A DNA stretch of 64,000 bases, taken from an uncultured Oscillospiraceae bacterium. Its GTDB lineage: Bacteria; Bacillota; Clostridia; Oscillospirales; Oscillospiraceae. Under the pieces are notes generated by a model. It saw only the letters and a program-made list of their open reading frames with translations. It was not told the origin of the DNA and did not search any database. Where the stretch lies: NCBI GenBank assembly GCA_944386845.1, contig CALXCP010000001.1, forward strand, positions 1-64,000, given 5' to 3'. Position numbers and translations under genes: made by a program. Shown one piece after another: positions 7,675 to 16,186 of the stretch (positions within the stretch are counted from its first letter, which is position 1; each line of letters starts with the position of its first letter).

Positions 7675-8268
7675 ATGGAACAACTGGCGCCCATGCGGTA
7701 TAAGAGCTATGTCTGGCCCCACAACCCAAGGGTGTACTCCATCGACTATGAGCGGGTGGTGGCCGAGAACAAGGTGCCCTTCGGCTGCTGCCAGCTCCAG
7801 GACATGGGGCGCACACGGCGGGTCATGCGGGGAGAGGGGGAGTTCGTGGGACCGGAGGCCTACTATCAGTTCGGACAGCTGGCCAACGTGTTCTACGAGG
7901 ACGGGCCGGGGCTGCTGGTCCACCCCATCTGGCAGACGGCCAACGCCTATTTCGTGGAGCTGCGGGTGGAGCAGGAGCCCAGGCCGGACTATGTGCGGTA
8001 TCAGTTCGCCTTCTGGGAGAAGTTCGACCCCTATGTCACGACGATCCGGCGGGTGACGGTGGCGGCAGCCGCCGGCGGGGGCGGCTCCGGCGGAAGCGCC
8101 GCCGGCAGCGGCGCCGGGGCCCGGTGGCACACGGTGGAGCGGGGGGACACCCTGTGGGAGCTGGCCAACCGGTACGGGGTGAGCCTGGAGCGGCTGATCG
8201 CCCTCAACCCCCAGATCAAGAACCCCAACCTGATCTACCCGGGGCAGAGAGTGCAGGTGGCGGGATGA
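7675..8268 (+). CDS. xkdP: LysM baseplate/tail protein (XkdP-like)
   Basis: A 197-residue protein with an N-terminal domain of ~125 residues and a C-terminal LysM domain (GDTLWELANRYGVSLERL, then LIYPGQRVQV), separated by a Gly/Ser/Ala linker around residues 125-145. This two-part layout is that of XkdP/gp53-like baseplate proteins, where LysM is thought to help dock the spike complex. GGGGGAGAG precedes the ATG. The TGA overlaps the hub start. Confidence 0.82.
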   Translation: MEQLAPMRYKSYVWPHNPRVYSIDYERVVAENKVPFGCCQLQDMGRTRRVMRGEGEFVGPEAYYQFGQLANVFYEDGPGLLVHPIWQTANAYFVELRVEQEPRPDYVRYQFAFWEKFDPYVTTIRRVTVAAAAGGGGSGGSAAGSGAGARWHTVERGDTLWELANRYGVSLERLIALNPQIKNPNLIYPGQRVQVAG

Positions 8269-9215
8269 CGGGCTATCTCATCTGCTACGACGGAACGAAG
8301 TATCAGCTGCCTCTGCCGCTCTCGTGGCAGCTGGACTATGCCCTGGGGGTGCCCTGCGACAGCTTCTGGCTCCGGTGCGTGTGGGAGAAGGGGCAGGAGC
8401 AGGTGCTGGCCGACGCCGTCCGGTTCGAGGCGGAGGAGAACGGGGAGACCGTGTTCCGGGGGGTGGTGGACGAGTGCCAGGTGAGCCTGGACGGCGAGGG
8501 CTGCCTGCTGGAGGTGTCGGGCCGGGGGATGGCCGCCCTGCTGCTGGACAATGAGGCGGGGGCGGCTGACTATCAGACGGCCACGGTGGAGGACATACTC
8601 CGGGACCACGTGACTCCCTACGGCATCGAGACGGCGGGGGTGGACCCCCTGCCGGCGGTGAGCGGCTTCGCCGTCCAGAGCGGGAGCAGCGAGTGGAAGG
8701 TCCTCTATGACTTCGCCCGGTACTACGGCGGGGTGGCCCCCCGGTTCGACCGGGAGGGAAAGCTCTGGCTCACCGGCTGGCAGGACGGGGAGGCCGTGGT
8801 GATCGGGGACAGCACCCCGGTCACCGAGCTGGTGAGCCGGGACCGGCGGTACGGCGTGCTGTCCCGGGTGACGGTGCGGGACAGGACCCGGGAGGTCACC
8901 GAGACGGTGGAGAACGGGGAGTTTCTCCGCCGGGGCGGCCGGAGCAGGAGGGTGCTCACCATGCCGGGGCGGAGCAACTACCGGGCCATGCGGTACAGCG
9001 GGCAGTTTCAGCTGGACAAGTCGGCCTCCGAGCTGCTGCGGGTGCAGGTGCGGCTGCCCATCCTGTTTTTCGCCTGGCCCGGCCAGCTGGTGCGGCTGGA
9101 GCGCTGGGAGTGGGGGCGGTGCGGCACCTTCCGGGTGCTGGAGAGCCGGGTGGAGGCCGACCGGAGCGGGGGCGGGACCCGGCTGGAGCTGGGCAGCCCC
9201 GACGCGGTGATCTGA
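8265..9215 (+). CDS. xkdQ: Baseplate hub protein (XkdQ-like)
   Basis: A 316-residue protein coupled to the LysM gene by ATGA overlap. It has the gp27/gpD-like hub pattern: an N-terminal beta domain (LPLPLSWQLDYALGVPCDSF), a VEDILRDHVTPYGI helix region, a WKVLYDFARYYGGVAP segment with FDREGKLWLTG, and a C-terminal beta domain (FAWPGQLVRLERW). The hub links the tube to the spike at the centre of the baseplate. Longer upstream starts would run back through the LysM gene. Confidence 0.8.
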   Translation: MTGYLICYDGTKYQLPLPLSWQLDYALGVPCDSFWLRCVWEKGQEQVLADAVRFEAEENGETVFRGVVDECQVSLDGEGCLLEVSGRGMAALLLDNEAGAADYQTATVEDILRDHVTPYGIETAGVDPLPAVSGFAVQSGSSEWKVLYDFARYYGGVAPRFDREGKLWLTGWQDGEAVVIGDSTPVTELVSRDRRYGVLSRVTVRDRTREVTETVENGEFLRRGGRSRRVLTMPGRSNYRAMRYSGQFQLDKSASELLRVQVRLPILFFAWPGQLVRLERWEWGRCGTFRVLESRVEADRSGGGTRLELGSPDAVI

Positions 9216-9230
9216 GAGGAGGAGTGGGCC

Positions 9231-9632
9231 ATGTGGCTGGCCGCGCAGAGAGGACGATGGATCAAGGAGGAGCCCGCCGCAGAGGTGGGCCGGGTGACGC
9301 TGGCCGGCGCGCCGGCGGGGGTGCGTCTGGAGGGGGAGCGGCGGGAGGTGCCCGTGTTCGCCCCCGGCGGGTACGCCTGGCGGCCCCGGCTGGGGCAGGA
9401 GGTGCTGGTGCTCAAGACGGGCGGCGAGGGGGAGCAGCCCTGCATCGCCGGCTGCCGGACGGACCCGGAGGGGCTGGAGGACGGAGAGGCGGCCCTGTCG
9501 GGGACGGGGTGCCGGGTGCTGCTCTCCAACGACGGGGAGATCCGGCTCACCGGCACGGTGACGGTGAACGGAGAGACTCTGGAGGCGATGATCGGGCGGA
9601 TCGCCGCCTCCATGCTGGGAGGGATCGGCTGA
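9231..9632 (+). CDS. Baseplate spike / assembly protein V-like (XkdR position)
   Basis: A 133-residue protein after the hub. It has an OB-fold-like start (RVTLAGAPAGVRLEG, then APGGYAWRPRLGQEVLVL) and a C-terminal beta-repeat region (VLLSNDGEIRLTGTVTVNGE) resembling the needle of gpV-type spikes. Such proteins trimerise into the membrane-piercing tip. It is short for the family, so the needle would be stubby. GGAGGAG precedes the ATG. Confidence 0.65.
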   Translation: MWLAAQRGRWIKEEPAAEVGRVTLAGAPAGVRLEGERREVPVFAPGGYAWRPRLGQEVLVLKTGGEGEQPCIAGCRTDPEGLEDGEAALSGTGCRVLLSNDGEIRLTGTVTVNGETLEAMIGRIAASMLGGIG

Positions 9633-9633
9633 G

Positions 9634-9978
9634 ATGGAATTTTTGCTGCGGGACGGGGACTACGTGCCCGACGGAGCGGGCAGTCTGGTGAAGCTGACTG
9701 GGGCGGAGGAGGTGCTGCAGCGGGCGCTGTTCCGGCTCTCGGCCCGGAGGGGGAGCTTCCCCCTGCTGCCCGAGCTGGGCAGCGGGCTGTACCTGCTGGG
9801 GCGGGAGAAGCCGTCCGCCCGGCAGGCGCTGGCCGCCCAGTATGTGGCCCAGGCCCTGGCCGGAGAGCCCGGGCTGGAGGTGGAGTCGGTGACCTACGTC
9901 CAAGAGGGGGACCGGGGACAGGTCCGGGCCGCCCTGCGGTGGCAGGGACAGGCCATGCAGGCCACGGTGGAGGTGTGA
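9634..9978 (+). CDS. xkdS: Baseplate wedge protein, gp25/W-like (XkdS-like)
   Basis: A 114-residue gp25-like protein one base after the spike stop. It shows the short lysozyme-related wedge fold: EEVLQRALFRLSARRGSFPLLPELGS, of which the RRGSFPLLPELGSGLY portion is the typical block with a conserved acidic residue, then an AQALAGEPGLEVESV helix-strand unit. In contractile systems gp25 nucleates sheath assembly at the baseplate. The order spike-gp25-baseplate J is standard. Confidence 0.8.
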   Translation: MEFLLRDGDYVPDGAGSLVKLTGAEEVLQRALFRLSARRGSFPLLPELGSGLYLLGREKPSARQALAAQYVAQALAGEPGLEVESVTYVQEGDRGQVRAALRWQGQAMQATVEV

Positions 9979-9982
9979 GACC

Positions 9983-11044
9983 ATGAAGACAGTGGAGGAG
10001 CTCTATCAGGAGATGGCGTCCGCCTTCGCGGAGGAGACGGGGGCCCAGGTGAGCGTCAACGGCGACCTGGCGGTGCGGCTGTACGCGGTGGCCGCCCAGC
10101 TGTACACCCTGTACGTCCAGGGGGAGTGGGTGGTGCGGCAGTGCTTTCCCCAGACGGCGGAGGGGGAGTATCTGGACCGCCACGCCCAGCTGCGGGGGCT
10201 GGAGCGCAAGCAGGCGGAGCGGGCGGAGGGAACCGTCCGCTTTTCCGCCGGGTCGGCGGCGGGGAGCGACCTGACCATCCCCGAGGGGACGGTGTGCATG
10301 ACGGCGGGGCAGGTGCGCTTCGAGACCACCCAGGCCGGGGTGCTGGAGGCGGGGGAGACCAGCGTGGACATCCCCGCCCGTGCGGTGGAGCCGGGGCTGG
10401 CGGGCAACGTGGCCGCCGGGGCCATCGTGACCATGGCGGTCCCCCCGGTGGGCATCGCCCAGTGCCTCAATCCCGAGGGGTTCTCCGGCGGGGCGGACCA
10501 GGAGGGGGACGAGGAGCTGCGGGCCCGGGTGCTGGAGAGCTTCCGGCGCCTGCCCAACGGGGCCAACGCGGCCTATTACGAGCAGGAGGCCATGTCCTTC
10601 CCGGAGGTGGCGGCGGTCCAGGTGCTGCCCCGGAGCCGGGGGGTGGGCACGGTGGACGTGGTGGTGGCCACCCCGGGGGGCGTGCCCGACGAGGACCTGC
10701 TGGAGGAGCTGGAGGAGTACTTCCAGGCCCGGCGGGAGATCGCGGTGGACGTGGGGGTGCTGGCCCCCGAGACGGTGACGGTGCCGGTGACGGCCAAGGT
10801 GCGCTGCGCCCCCGGCCAGGACGCCCAGACGGTGATCCAGCGGGTGAAGGACCGGCTCCAGACCTGGTTCAGCGGGGAGCTGCTGGGGCAGGATGTGCTG
10901 CTGGCCCGGCTGAACAGCCTGATCTTTGAGACGGATGGGGTGGCCAACTGCGCCCTCACCGCGCCGGCGGCCGACGTGGCGGTGGAGCGGGACCAGCTGC
11001 CCGTGCTGGGCACCCTGACGGTGGAGGAGTGGACGGAAGCATGA
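9983..11044 (+). CDS. xkdT: Baseplate J-like protein (XkdT-like)
   Basis: A 353-residue baseplate J homologue, the wedge protein that links the hub to the tail periphery. Typical features are the N-terminal helix (ELYQEMASAFAEETG), GEYLDRHAQLRGLERKQAE, a beta domain with IPEGTVCMTAGQVRFETT and LAGNVAAGAIV, then FSGGADQEGDEELRARVLE. Length is normal for the XkdT branch. The stop overlaps the next ATG. Confidence 0.88.
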   Translation: MKTVEELYQEMASAFAEETGAQVSVNGDLAVRLYAVAAQLYTLYVQGEWVVRQCFPQTAEGEYLDRHAQLRGLERKQAERAEGTVRFSAGSAAGSDLTIPEGTVCMTAGQVRFETTQAGVLEAGETSVDIPARAVEPGLAGNVAAGAIVTMAVPPVGIAQCLNPEGFSGGADQEGDEELRARVLESFRRLPNGANAAYYEQEAMSFPEVAAVQVLPRSRGVGTVDVVVATPGGVPDEDLLEELEEYFQARREIAVDVGVLAPETVTVPVTAKVRCAPGQDAQTVIQRVKDRLQTWFSGELLGQDVLLARLNSLIFETDGVANCALTAPAADVAVERDQLPVLGTLTVEEWTEA

Positions 11045-11610
11045 GCTATGCGGACCATCTGAGGCAGCTGCTGGAGCCCCTTGGGGTGTACGACCTGAGC
11101 GAGGGTACCTTCAACGCCGGAGAGCTGGCGGCGGTGGGGGAGCAGCTGGACGGGGTGCTGGAGCGGCTGGAGGAGTGCCAGCGGGAGATGAGCCTCACCA
11201 CGGCGGAGACCTTCGGCCTGGAGAGCATCGCCGCGCTGCTGGCCCACCGGCCGGTGGCGGCCGGGCCGGAACAGCTCCGGGGAGCGCTGGCCGCCCTGCT
11301 GCGGGTCAACGGGGACAGCTTTACCCTCACGGCCATCAACGACAACCTGTCCGGCTGCGGCATCAACGCCCGGGTGCAGGAGGGCGAGACCGCCCAGACG
11401 GTGGAGGTGCGCTTCCCCGACGTGCCGGGCATCCCGGACGGGGTGGAGGGGATGAAGGAGATCATCGAGGACATACTCCCCTGCCACCTGGCCGTCGAGT
11501 ATGTGTACTGGTACATCACCTGGGCCATGATGGAGCAGCGGTTCGCCACCTGGGGGGCGGTGGAGGCCGCCGGGCTGAGCTGGGAGGAGCTGGAGAAGCT
11601 GGTACAGTGA
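11041..11610 (+). CDS. xkdU: XkdU-like tail protein (DUF2313)
   Basis: A 189-residue protein resembling XkdU/YmfQ (DUF2313), the last wedge-associated gene in PBSX-like clusters. Recognisable blocks are YADHLRQLLEPLGVYDL, an Asp/Glu-rich helical middle, and an IPDGVEGMKEIIEDILPCHL segment before a C-terminal VYWYITWAMMEQR helix. In complete phages tail-fibre genes follow; here the next gene is a chromosomal oxidoreductase 300 bases away. The ATG chosen overlaps the baseplate J stop. Confidence 0.78.
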   Translation: MSYADHLRQLLEPLGVYDLSEGTFNAGELAAVGEQLDGVLERLEECQREMSLTTAETFGLESIAALLAHRPVAAGPEQLRGALAALLRVNGDSFTLTAINDNLSGCGINARVQEGETAQTVEVRFPDVPGIPDGVEGMKEIIEDILPCHLAVEYVYWYITWAMMEQRFATWGAVEAAGLSWEELEKLVQ

Positions 11611-11788
11611 CGCCGGCCGGTATAAGAAAAAGGAATACCGCCATTTGACCCGGGGCATGGGGGAGGGAGAGATCGGACGGCCTGGCCGGCGGTCTCCCCC
11701 TCCCTTTGCGCTTTTTGGGGCAGGAAACGGCGGCCTGTCCATGCCAAAAGGGCATACGGCGGCGGGAAAAGAGGAATGTCCCCCCGTC

Positions 11789-11817
11789 TTGCGCCGGGAC
11801 GGGGATGGGACTATAAT
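11789..11817 (+). promoter_or_regulatory. Sigma-A promoter for the oxidoreductase gene
   Basis: TTGCGC (11789-11794), a 17-base spacer and a perfect TATAAT (11812-11817), about 95 bases before the start codon. The rest of the 300-base gap (11611-11910) holds a weak CGGTAT/ATACCG hairpin (11618-11640) but no gene or clear terminator for the phage block. Confidence 0.8.
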
Positions 11818-11910
11818 GCAGAGGAACTCCGGAGAAAAGGGAGCTCCGGGGGTCACGGAGGCAGCAAGTACAGAGGAAGGCAAATGAAGAAATAAGGAGC
11901 GCGTTTCAAC

Positions 11911-13932
11911 ATGAGTGAGTTCCCCCATCTGTTCGTTCCGGGGACCATCGGAAAGGTGAAGATCAAGAACCGGCTGGTGATGCCCTCCATGGGCACCGGA
12001 TTGGCCAACGAGGACGGCACGGTCAGCGAGGCGCTGACCACCTTCTATGAGATCCGGGCCAAGGGCGGCGCCGGGCTGATCATCACCGAGTTCACCATGA
12101 TCAACAAGGAGAACGGCCGGCACAACAAGTGCCAGCTGGGCGCCTACAGCGATGAGCACATCCCCGGCCTGCGGGAGATGGCCAAGCGCATCCACAAGCA
12201 CGGCACCAAGATGTTCGTGCAGCTGTGCCACCCCGGGTGCCAGACCTTCTGTGAGCCGGACGGGGTGCCCCTGCTCACCCCCAGCGGACGGGAGAGCTCC
12301 GCCTTCCGCCGGCCCTGCCGGGCCATGACGGTGGACGAGATCCACCAGATCGTGGCCGATTTCGCCGCGGCAGCCGCCCGGGTGAAGCAGGCGGGGATGG
12401 ACGGCGTGGAGATCAACGCCGCCCACGGCTATCTCCTCAATGAGTTCCTCAGCCCCTACACCAACAAGCGGGACGATGAGTATGGCCGGGATATGATCGG
12501 CCGCTGCCGCATCGTCAAGGAGATCATCGAGGCGGTGCGGGAGAAGGTTGGCCCCGACTTCCCCATCATCCTGCGTATGACGGTGGCCGAGTTCCTCATC
12601 ACGGCGGGGATCAAGGAGCAGGGGCTGGACCTGCCCGACTCCATCGCCATCCTGAACTATCTCATCCCCTCCGGCGTGGACGCGGTGAGCGTCAGCTCGG
12701 GCATCTACGACACCCAGAACTGCGCCTGGGAGCCCATCTCCTACCCCCAGGGCTGGCGCATCTACCTGGCGGAGACGGTGAAGCAGAACGTGCCCGTCCC
12801 CGTCATCGGGGTGTCTGTCATCCGGGAGGCCCAGTATGCCGAGTCCATCCTGAAGCGCGGCGCGGTGGACTTCGTGGGGGTGGCCCGGGGCCAGCTGGCC
12901 GACCCGGAGTGGGGCGTCAAGGCTGAGACCGGCCGGGCGGCCGAGATCCGGCGGTGCATCTCCTGCCTGCACTGTATGGAGAGCCTGTACACCAAGGGGC
13001 GGGCCGAGTGCGCCATCAACCCCCGGTCCCACCACGAGTACGAGTACGGCGCCATCACCGCCCCCGGCAAGGGGCAGCCGGTGGTGGTCATCGGCGGCGG
13101 CCCCGCCGGCATGGAGGCGGCCCGCATCCTGGCCCTGCGGGGCTTCAAGCCCATCCTGTTCGAGAAGAACGGCCAGCTGGGCGGCCAGCTCCACCTGGCG
13201 GTGAAGCCCCCCTACAAGGGGAAGATCGACTGGATCGCCAGCTACTATGAGGAGCGGCTGAAGGTCCTCAACGTGGACATCCGGCTCAACACCGAGGCCA
13301 CGGTGGAGCTTGTGAAGAAGGAGCACCCCATCGGGGTCTTCCTGGCCACCGGCTCCCGGCCCAACATGCCTGAGAGCATCGTGGGCATCCACGGGAAGAA
13401 CGTCTACCGCGCGGTGGACATCCTCCGGGGCAAGGTCCGCCTGTTCGGCAAGCAGGTCATCGTGGTGGGCGACGGCCAGACCGGCATCGAGACGGCGGAG
13501 ACCCTGGGCACCTATGAGAACGTGGTGTCCATCATCGGCAAGGGCAACCGGATCGGCGAGAAGATCTACTCCCAGAACCGGCAGGACGTCATGGCCCGGC
13601 TCATCCAGCAGCATGCCCGGCTCTTCCCCCGGAAGGAGCTCATCGCCATCAACCCCCAGGGGATCACGGTGCAGAACACCGTGTCGGGCGACCTGTCCTT
13701 CATGCCCACCGAGGCGGTGGTGCTGGCACTGGGCGTCCGGCCGGACACCTCCATCCACCAGGAGATCCTGGAGGCCTTCCCCGACGCGGTGCTCCTGGGC
13801 GACGCCATCCACGGCGGCCGCATCGCCGACGCGGTGCACAGCGCCTACCTGGCCACCTGCAACTTCGACGAGAAGCCCGCCCCCGCGGCGGAGCCCGCGC
13901 CGGAGCCCGACGCCCCGGCCAAGGATGCCTGA
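11911..13932 (+). CDS. Old-yellow-enzyme NAD(P)H:flavin oxidoreductase with Fe-S and FAD domains (enoate / 2,4-dienoyl-CoA reductase family)
   Basis: A 673-residue enzyme. Residues ~5-340 form the FMN-binding TIM barrel (IKNRLVMPSMGTGL; GVEINAAHGYLLNEFLSPYTN). C349, C352, C355 and C367 form a 4Fe-4S site. Residues ~390-640 form an FAD/NAD(P)H unit (VVVIGGGPAGMEAARIL; VIVVGDGQTGIETAE). Such enzymes reduce activated C=C bonds, for example enoates, dienoyl-CoA or bile-acid enones, and members of this family are common in gut clostridia. The substrate cannot be told from sequence. The last ~25 residues are a Pro/Ala/Glu tail. The gene has its own strong promoter, so it is not part of the phage operon. 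Confidence 0.85.
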   Translation: MSEFPHLFVPGTIGKVKIKNRLVMPSMGTGLANEDGTVSEALTTFYEIRAKGGAGLIITEFTMINKENGRHNKCQLGAYSDEHIPGLREMAKRIHKHGTKMFVQLCHPGCQTFCEPDGVPLLTPSGRESSAFRRPCRAMTVDEIHQIVADFAAAAARVKQAGMDGVEINAAHGYLLNEFLSPYTNKRDDEYGRDMIGRCRIVKEIIEAVREKVGPDFPIILRMTVAEFLITAGIKEQGLDLPDSIAILNYLIPSGVDAVSVSSGIYDTQNCAWEPISYPQGWRIYLAETVKQNVPVPVIGVSVIREAQYAESILKRGAVDFVGVARGQLADPEWGVKAETGRAAEIRRCISCLHCMESLYTKGRAECAINPRSHHEYEYGAITAPGKGQPVVVIGGGPAGMEAARILALRGFKPILFEKNGQLGGQLHLAVKPPYKGKIDWIASYYEERLKVLNVDIRLNTEATVELVKKEHPIGVFLATGSRPNMPESIVGIHGKNVYRAVDILRGKVRLFGKQVIVVGDGQTGIETAETLGTYENVVSIIGKGNRIGEKIYSQNRQDVMARLIQQHARLFPRKELIAINPQGITVQNTVSGDLSFMPTEAVVLALGVRPDTSIHQEILEAFPDAVLLGDAIHGGRIADAVHSAYLATCNFDEKPAPAAEPAPEPDAPAKDA

Positions 13933-13952
13933 GAAAAACGGAGAGCAAAAGG

Positions 13953-13994
13953 AAAAGCCGTTGGGCGGCGCGTTCGCGCCGCCCAACGGCTTTT
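13953..13994. terminator. Bidirectional intrinsic terminator
   Basis: A 20-nt perfect palindrome (arms 13953-13972 and 13975-13994) flanked by A4 on the left and T4 then TTTTT on the right. It lies between the convergent oxidoreductase gene and metK and can end transcription from both. Confidence 0.9.
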
Positions 13995-14007
13995 CTTTTT
14001 GGGATAT

Positions 14008-15195
14008 TTACTTTTTCAGCGCGGCCTTCAGAGCCTCCGCCCGGTCGGTGTCCTCCCAGCGGACGTCCAGGTCGGTGCGGCCCATGTGGCCGTAGGCGGC
14101 CAGCTGACGGTAGATGGGCTTTTTCAGGTCCAGGTCCCGGATGATGGCGGCGGGGCGCAGGTCGAACACCTGCTCCACCGCCTGCTCCAGCTGTCCGTCG
14201 GGGACGGCGCCGGTGCCGAAGGTGTCCACCATGACGGACACCGGCCGGGCCACCCCGATGGCGTAGGCCAGCTGCACCTGGCAGCGCCGGGCCAGGCCGG
14301 CGGCCACCACGTTCTTGGCCACCCAGCGGGCGGCGTAGGCGGCGGAGCGGTCCACCTTGGTGGGGTCCTTGCCCGAGAAGGCGCCGCCGCCGTGGGGGGC
14401 GGAGCCGCCGTAGGTGTCCACGATGATCTTCCGGCCGGTGAGACCCGAGTCCCCCTTGGGCCCGCCGATGACGAAGCGGCCGGTGGGGTTGACGTAGACC
14501 TTGGTGTTCTCATCCATGAGCCCGGCGGGGATGACCGGCTTGATGACCAGCTCCAGCATGTCGGCCCGGATGCGGTCCAGCTCGGCCTCGGGGCCGTGCT
14601 GGGTGGAGAGGACCACCGTGTCCACCCGGAAGGGGCGGCCGTCGTCGCCGTACTCCACGGTGACCTGGGTCTTGCCGTCGGGGCGGAGATAGTCCACCAG
14701 CCCCTCCTTGCGCACCTGGGTCAGCCGCTTGGCCAGCCGGTGGGACAGAGAGATGGCCAGGGGCATCAGCTCGGGGGTCTCGTCGCAGGCGTAGCCGAAC
14801 ATCATGCCCTGGTCGCCGGCGCCGTTGTCCAGCCCGTCGTCCATGGCGCCCTCCTTGGCCTCCAGGGCCTTGTCCACCCCGAGGGCGATGTCGGGGGACT
14901 GCTCGTCGATGGAGGTGACCACGGCGCAGGTGTCGCAGTCGAAGCCGAACTTGGCCCGGTCATAGCCGATGTCCCGGATGACCTGCCGGGCGATGTGGGG
15001 GATGTCCACGTAGCAGCGGGTGGAGATCTCCCCCATGATGGAGACCAGCCCGGTGGTCACCGTGGTCTCGCAGGCCACCCGGGCGTCGGGGTCCTGGGCC
15101 AGGATGGCGTCCAGCACCGCGTCGGAGATCTGGTCGCAGATCTTGTCGGGGTGACCCTCGGTCACCGATTCAGAGGTAAAGAGATGTCTTGCCAT
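14008..15195 (-). CDS. metK: S-adenosylmethionine synthetase
   Basis: A 395-residue MetK that makes SAM from methionine and ATP. Signature elements are visible: [19 protein letters not shown] at the N-terminus, the ATP/metal block [12 protein letters not shown] near residue 125, and [19 protein letters not shown] near residue 260. The start at 15195 has GGAAG upstream; extending further upstream would run into the riboswitch expression platform. It is controlled by the SAM-I riboswitch. It belongs to the same methyl cycle as ahcY, metF and metH in this window. Confidence 0.98.
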   Translation of the reverse strand: MARHLFTSESVTEGHPDKICDQISDAVLDAILAQDPDARVACETTVTTGLVSIMGEISTRCYVDIPHIARQVIRDIGYDRAKFGFDCDTCAVVTSIDEQSPDIALGVDKALEAKEGAMDDGLDNGAGDQGMMFGYACDETPELMPLAISLSHRLAKRLTQVRKEGLVDYLRPDGKTQVTVEYGDDGRPFRVDTVVLSTQHGPEAELDRIRADMLELVIKPVIPAGLMDENTKVYVNPTGRFVIGGPKGDSGLTGRKIIVDTYGGSAPHGGGAFSGKDPTKVDRSAAYAARWVAKNVVAAGLARRCQVQLAYAIGVARPVSVMVDTFGTGAVPDGQLEQAVEQVFDLRPAAIIRDLDLKKPIYRQLAAYGHMGRTDLDVRWEDTDRAEALKAALKK

Positions 15196-15225
15196 GATAC
15201 GCGCTTCCTTTCTGTGGAGGGGGAG

Positions 15226-15254
15226 AAAAAACGCCCTGTCGAATCGACAGAGCG
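15226..15254 (-). terminator. SAM riboswitch expression-platform terminator
   Basis: On the minus strand a CGCTCTGTCGA / TCGACAGGGCG stem (15232-15254) is followed by six U (15226-15231). It sits between the aptamer and the metK start, so SAM binding would stop transcription here. Confidence 0.85.
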
Positions 15255-15271
15255 CAGTTGGTGTTCCCATC

Positions 15272-15367
15272 CTCATCTTTCGATTCTCACGTCGGATTTG
15301 GCACCTTGCCCCATGGGGGTAGGTTGCCGGACTTCATCGGGCCGGTCCCTCCGTCACTCTTGATAAG
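15272..15367 (-). ncRNA. SAM-I (S-box) riboswitch aptamer
   Basis: The minus strand reads CTTATCAAGAG at the 5' end, then GACGGAGGGA, GATGAAGTCCGGCAACC, AAGGTGCCAAATCCG and GAAAGATGAG at the 3' end, the complete set of conserved S-box blocks in order. It binds SAM and represses metK through the terminator downstream. Confidence 0.97.
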
Positions 15368-15400
15368 GCGATGTTCAGTTGTGGGGTACCGCTACCACGC

Positions 15401-15428
15401 ATTATAGCAGATTTCCCGGCTTTGTCAA
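15401..15428 (-). promoter_or_regulatory. metK promoter
   Basis: Minus-strand TTGACA (15423-15428) and TATAAT (15401-15406) with a 16-base spacer, about 35 bases before the S-box aptamer. Confidence 0.88.
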
Positions 15429-15438
15429 TCGGTTTTCC

Positions 15439-15477
15439 AAAGAGGGGGCGGCCCGCTGTGCGGGCCGCCCCCTCTTT
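15439..15477 (-). terminator. Intrinsic terminator next to the displaced rhomboid 3' end
   Basis: An 18-bp perfect stem (arms 15439-15456 and 15460-15477) with a TGT loop. It lies just past the left 74-bp repeat on the minus strand. It is probably the original terminator of the rhomboid-like gene, now ~2 kb from it. The right-hand repeat copy has no comparable T-rich terminator. Confidence 0.75.
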
Positions 15478-15480
15478 CCG

Positions 15481-15554
15481 TTCACTCGATATGCACATGG
15501 TTGAAGATGTGGTCGGGGCAGTAGCAGTAGTAGCCGTTGCACTTGGAGCAGTAG
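15481..15554 (-). repeat. Left 74-bp direct repeat (displaced 3' end of rhomboid-like gene)
   Basis: 73 of 74 bases match 17548-17621; the single difference is at 15521. It encodes the same C-terminal YCSKCNGYYCYCPDHIFN and stop on the minus strand. The match ends abruptly at 15554. It reads as an attachment-site or target duplication at a gene 3' end. Confidence 0.9.
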
Positions 15555-15820
15555 TCGCCACGAGTATGCACAAGATACAGTATGCGCTTCGCGCAGGGAC
15601 CTCAAGATAGTGTGGTGGAACCATGGTGCATGGCTGCGCTGGTAGGCTGCTGCTCCCGCTGCGGCGGGGACGGGGGAGCTGTCGGAGCGTGGTCCCTGCC
15701 GTCCCGTCACTCCCATTGTACCACCTGGTCAAGGGTAAAGGCTTCGCCCGGCCTTGCGGCCGCCCTTGACTGGCGGCGGTCCAACGGAAGCGCCGAAACG
15801 GCAGAAAGGAGCGATGGACC

Positions 15821-16186
15821 ATGACTATGCACGCGAACATCAACAGGGAACTCCGGCGGCGGATATACCGTCGGGACGGGTGGCGGTGCGCCCTGTGCGA
15901 TTCCACCCGGTACTTGCAAATCCACCACGTGATACCCCGGGGGCAGGGCGGCCCCCGGGAAGAGGAGATGAACCTCATCACCCTGTGCGCGGACTGCCAC
16001 GCCCTGGCCCACGGGATGAACCTTCGGGACCTGGCGGACTTCGACGGACCCGGGGACCCGGAGCGGGCGGTGAACCAGGCCATGATAGAATACCTGGCGG
16101 ACCTATACGCCGAGCGGGGCGTCCTGTGGAACCCCTGGGGGAAGTCGTACCGCCTGGTGGATGAGCCCGGAGCCCGGCCCCCCTGA
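15821..16186 (+). CDS. HNH endonuclease
   Basis: A 121-residue HNH nuclease. C23 and C26 (CALC), the H35-H36 pair in QIHHVIPRG, N51, and C56/C59-H60 (CADCH) form the usual beta-beta-alpha-metal fold with a zinc-holding Cys quartet. The C-terminal ~55 residues have no recognisable domain. AAAGGAG lies ~10 bases before the ATG. HNH proteins of this size act in homing, phage packaging or restriction. Being inside a repeat-bounded segment suggests a role in mobility, but this is inference. Confidence 0.85.
   Translation: MTMHANINRELRRRIYRRDGWRCALCDSTRYLQIHHVIPRGQGGPREEEMNLITLCADCHALAHGMNLRDLADFDGPGDPERAVNQAMIEYLADLYAERGVLWNPWGKSYRLVDEPGARPP

Noticed and set aside
10576..13986. Very long open frame (over 1100 codons) on the minus strand across baseplate J, XkdU-like and the oxidoreductase
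   Set aside because: GC-rich coding DNA leaves few stops in antisense. The product is low-complexity His/Gly/Leu/Val, and the sense genes are clear.
13999..15363. Long + strand frame antisense to metK and its riboswitch
   Set aside because: It covers a well-conserved metK and S-box on the other strand; the translation is low-complexity.
15481..15554. A second zinc-ribbon gene at the left repeat
   Set aside because: Only the last 23 codons are present; there is no in-frame start with a ribosome site upstream. It is a 3' fragment.
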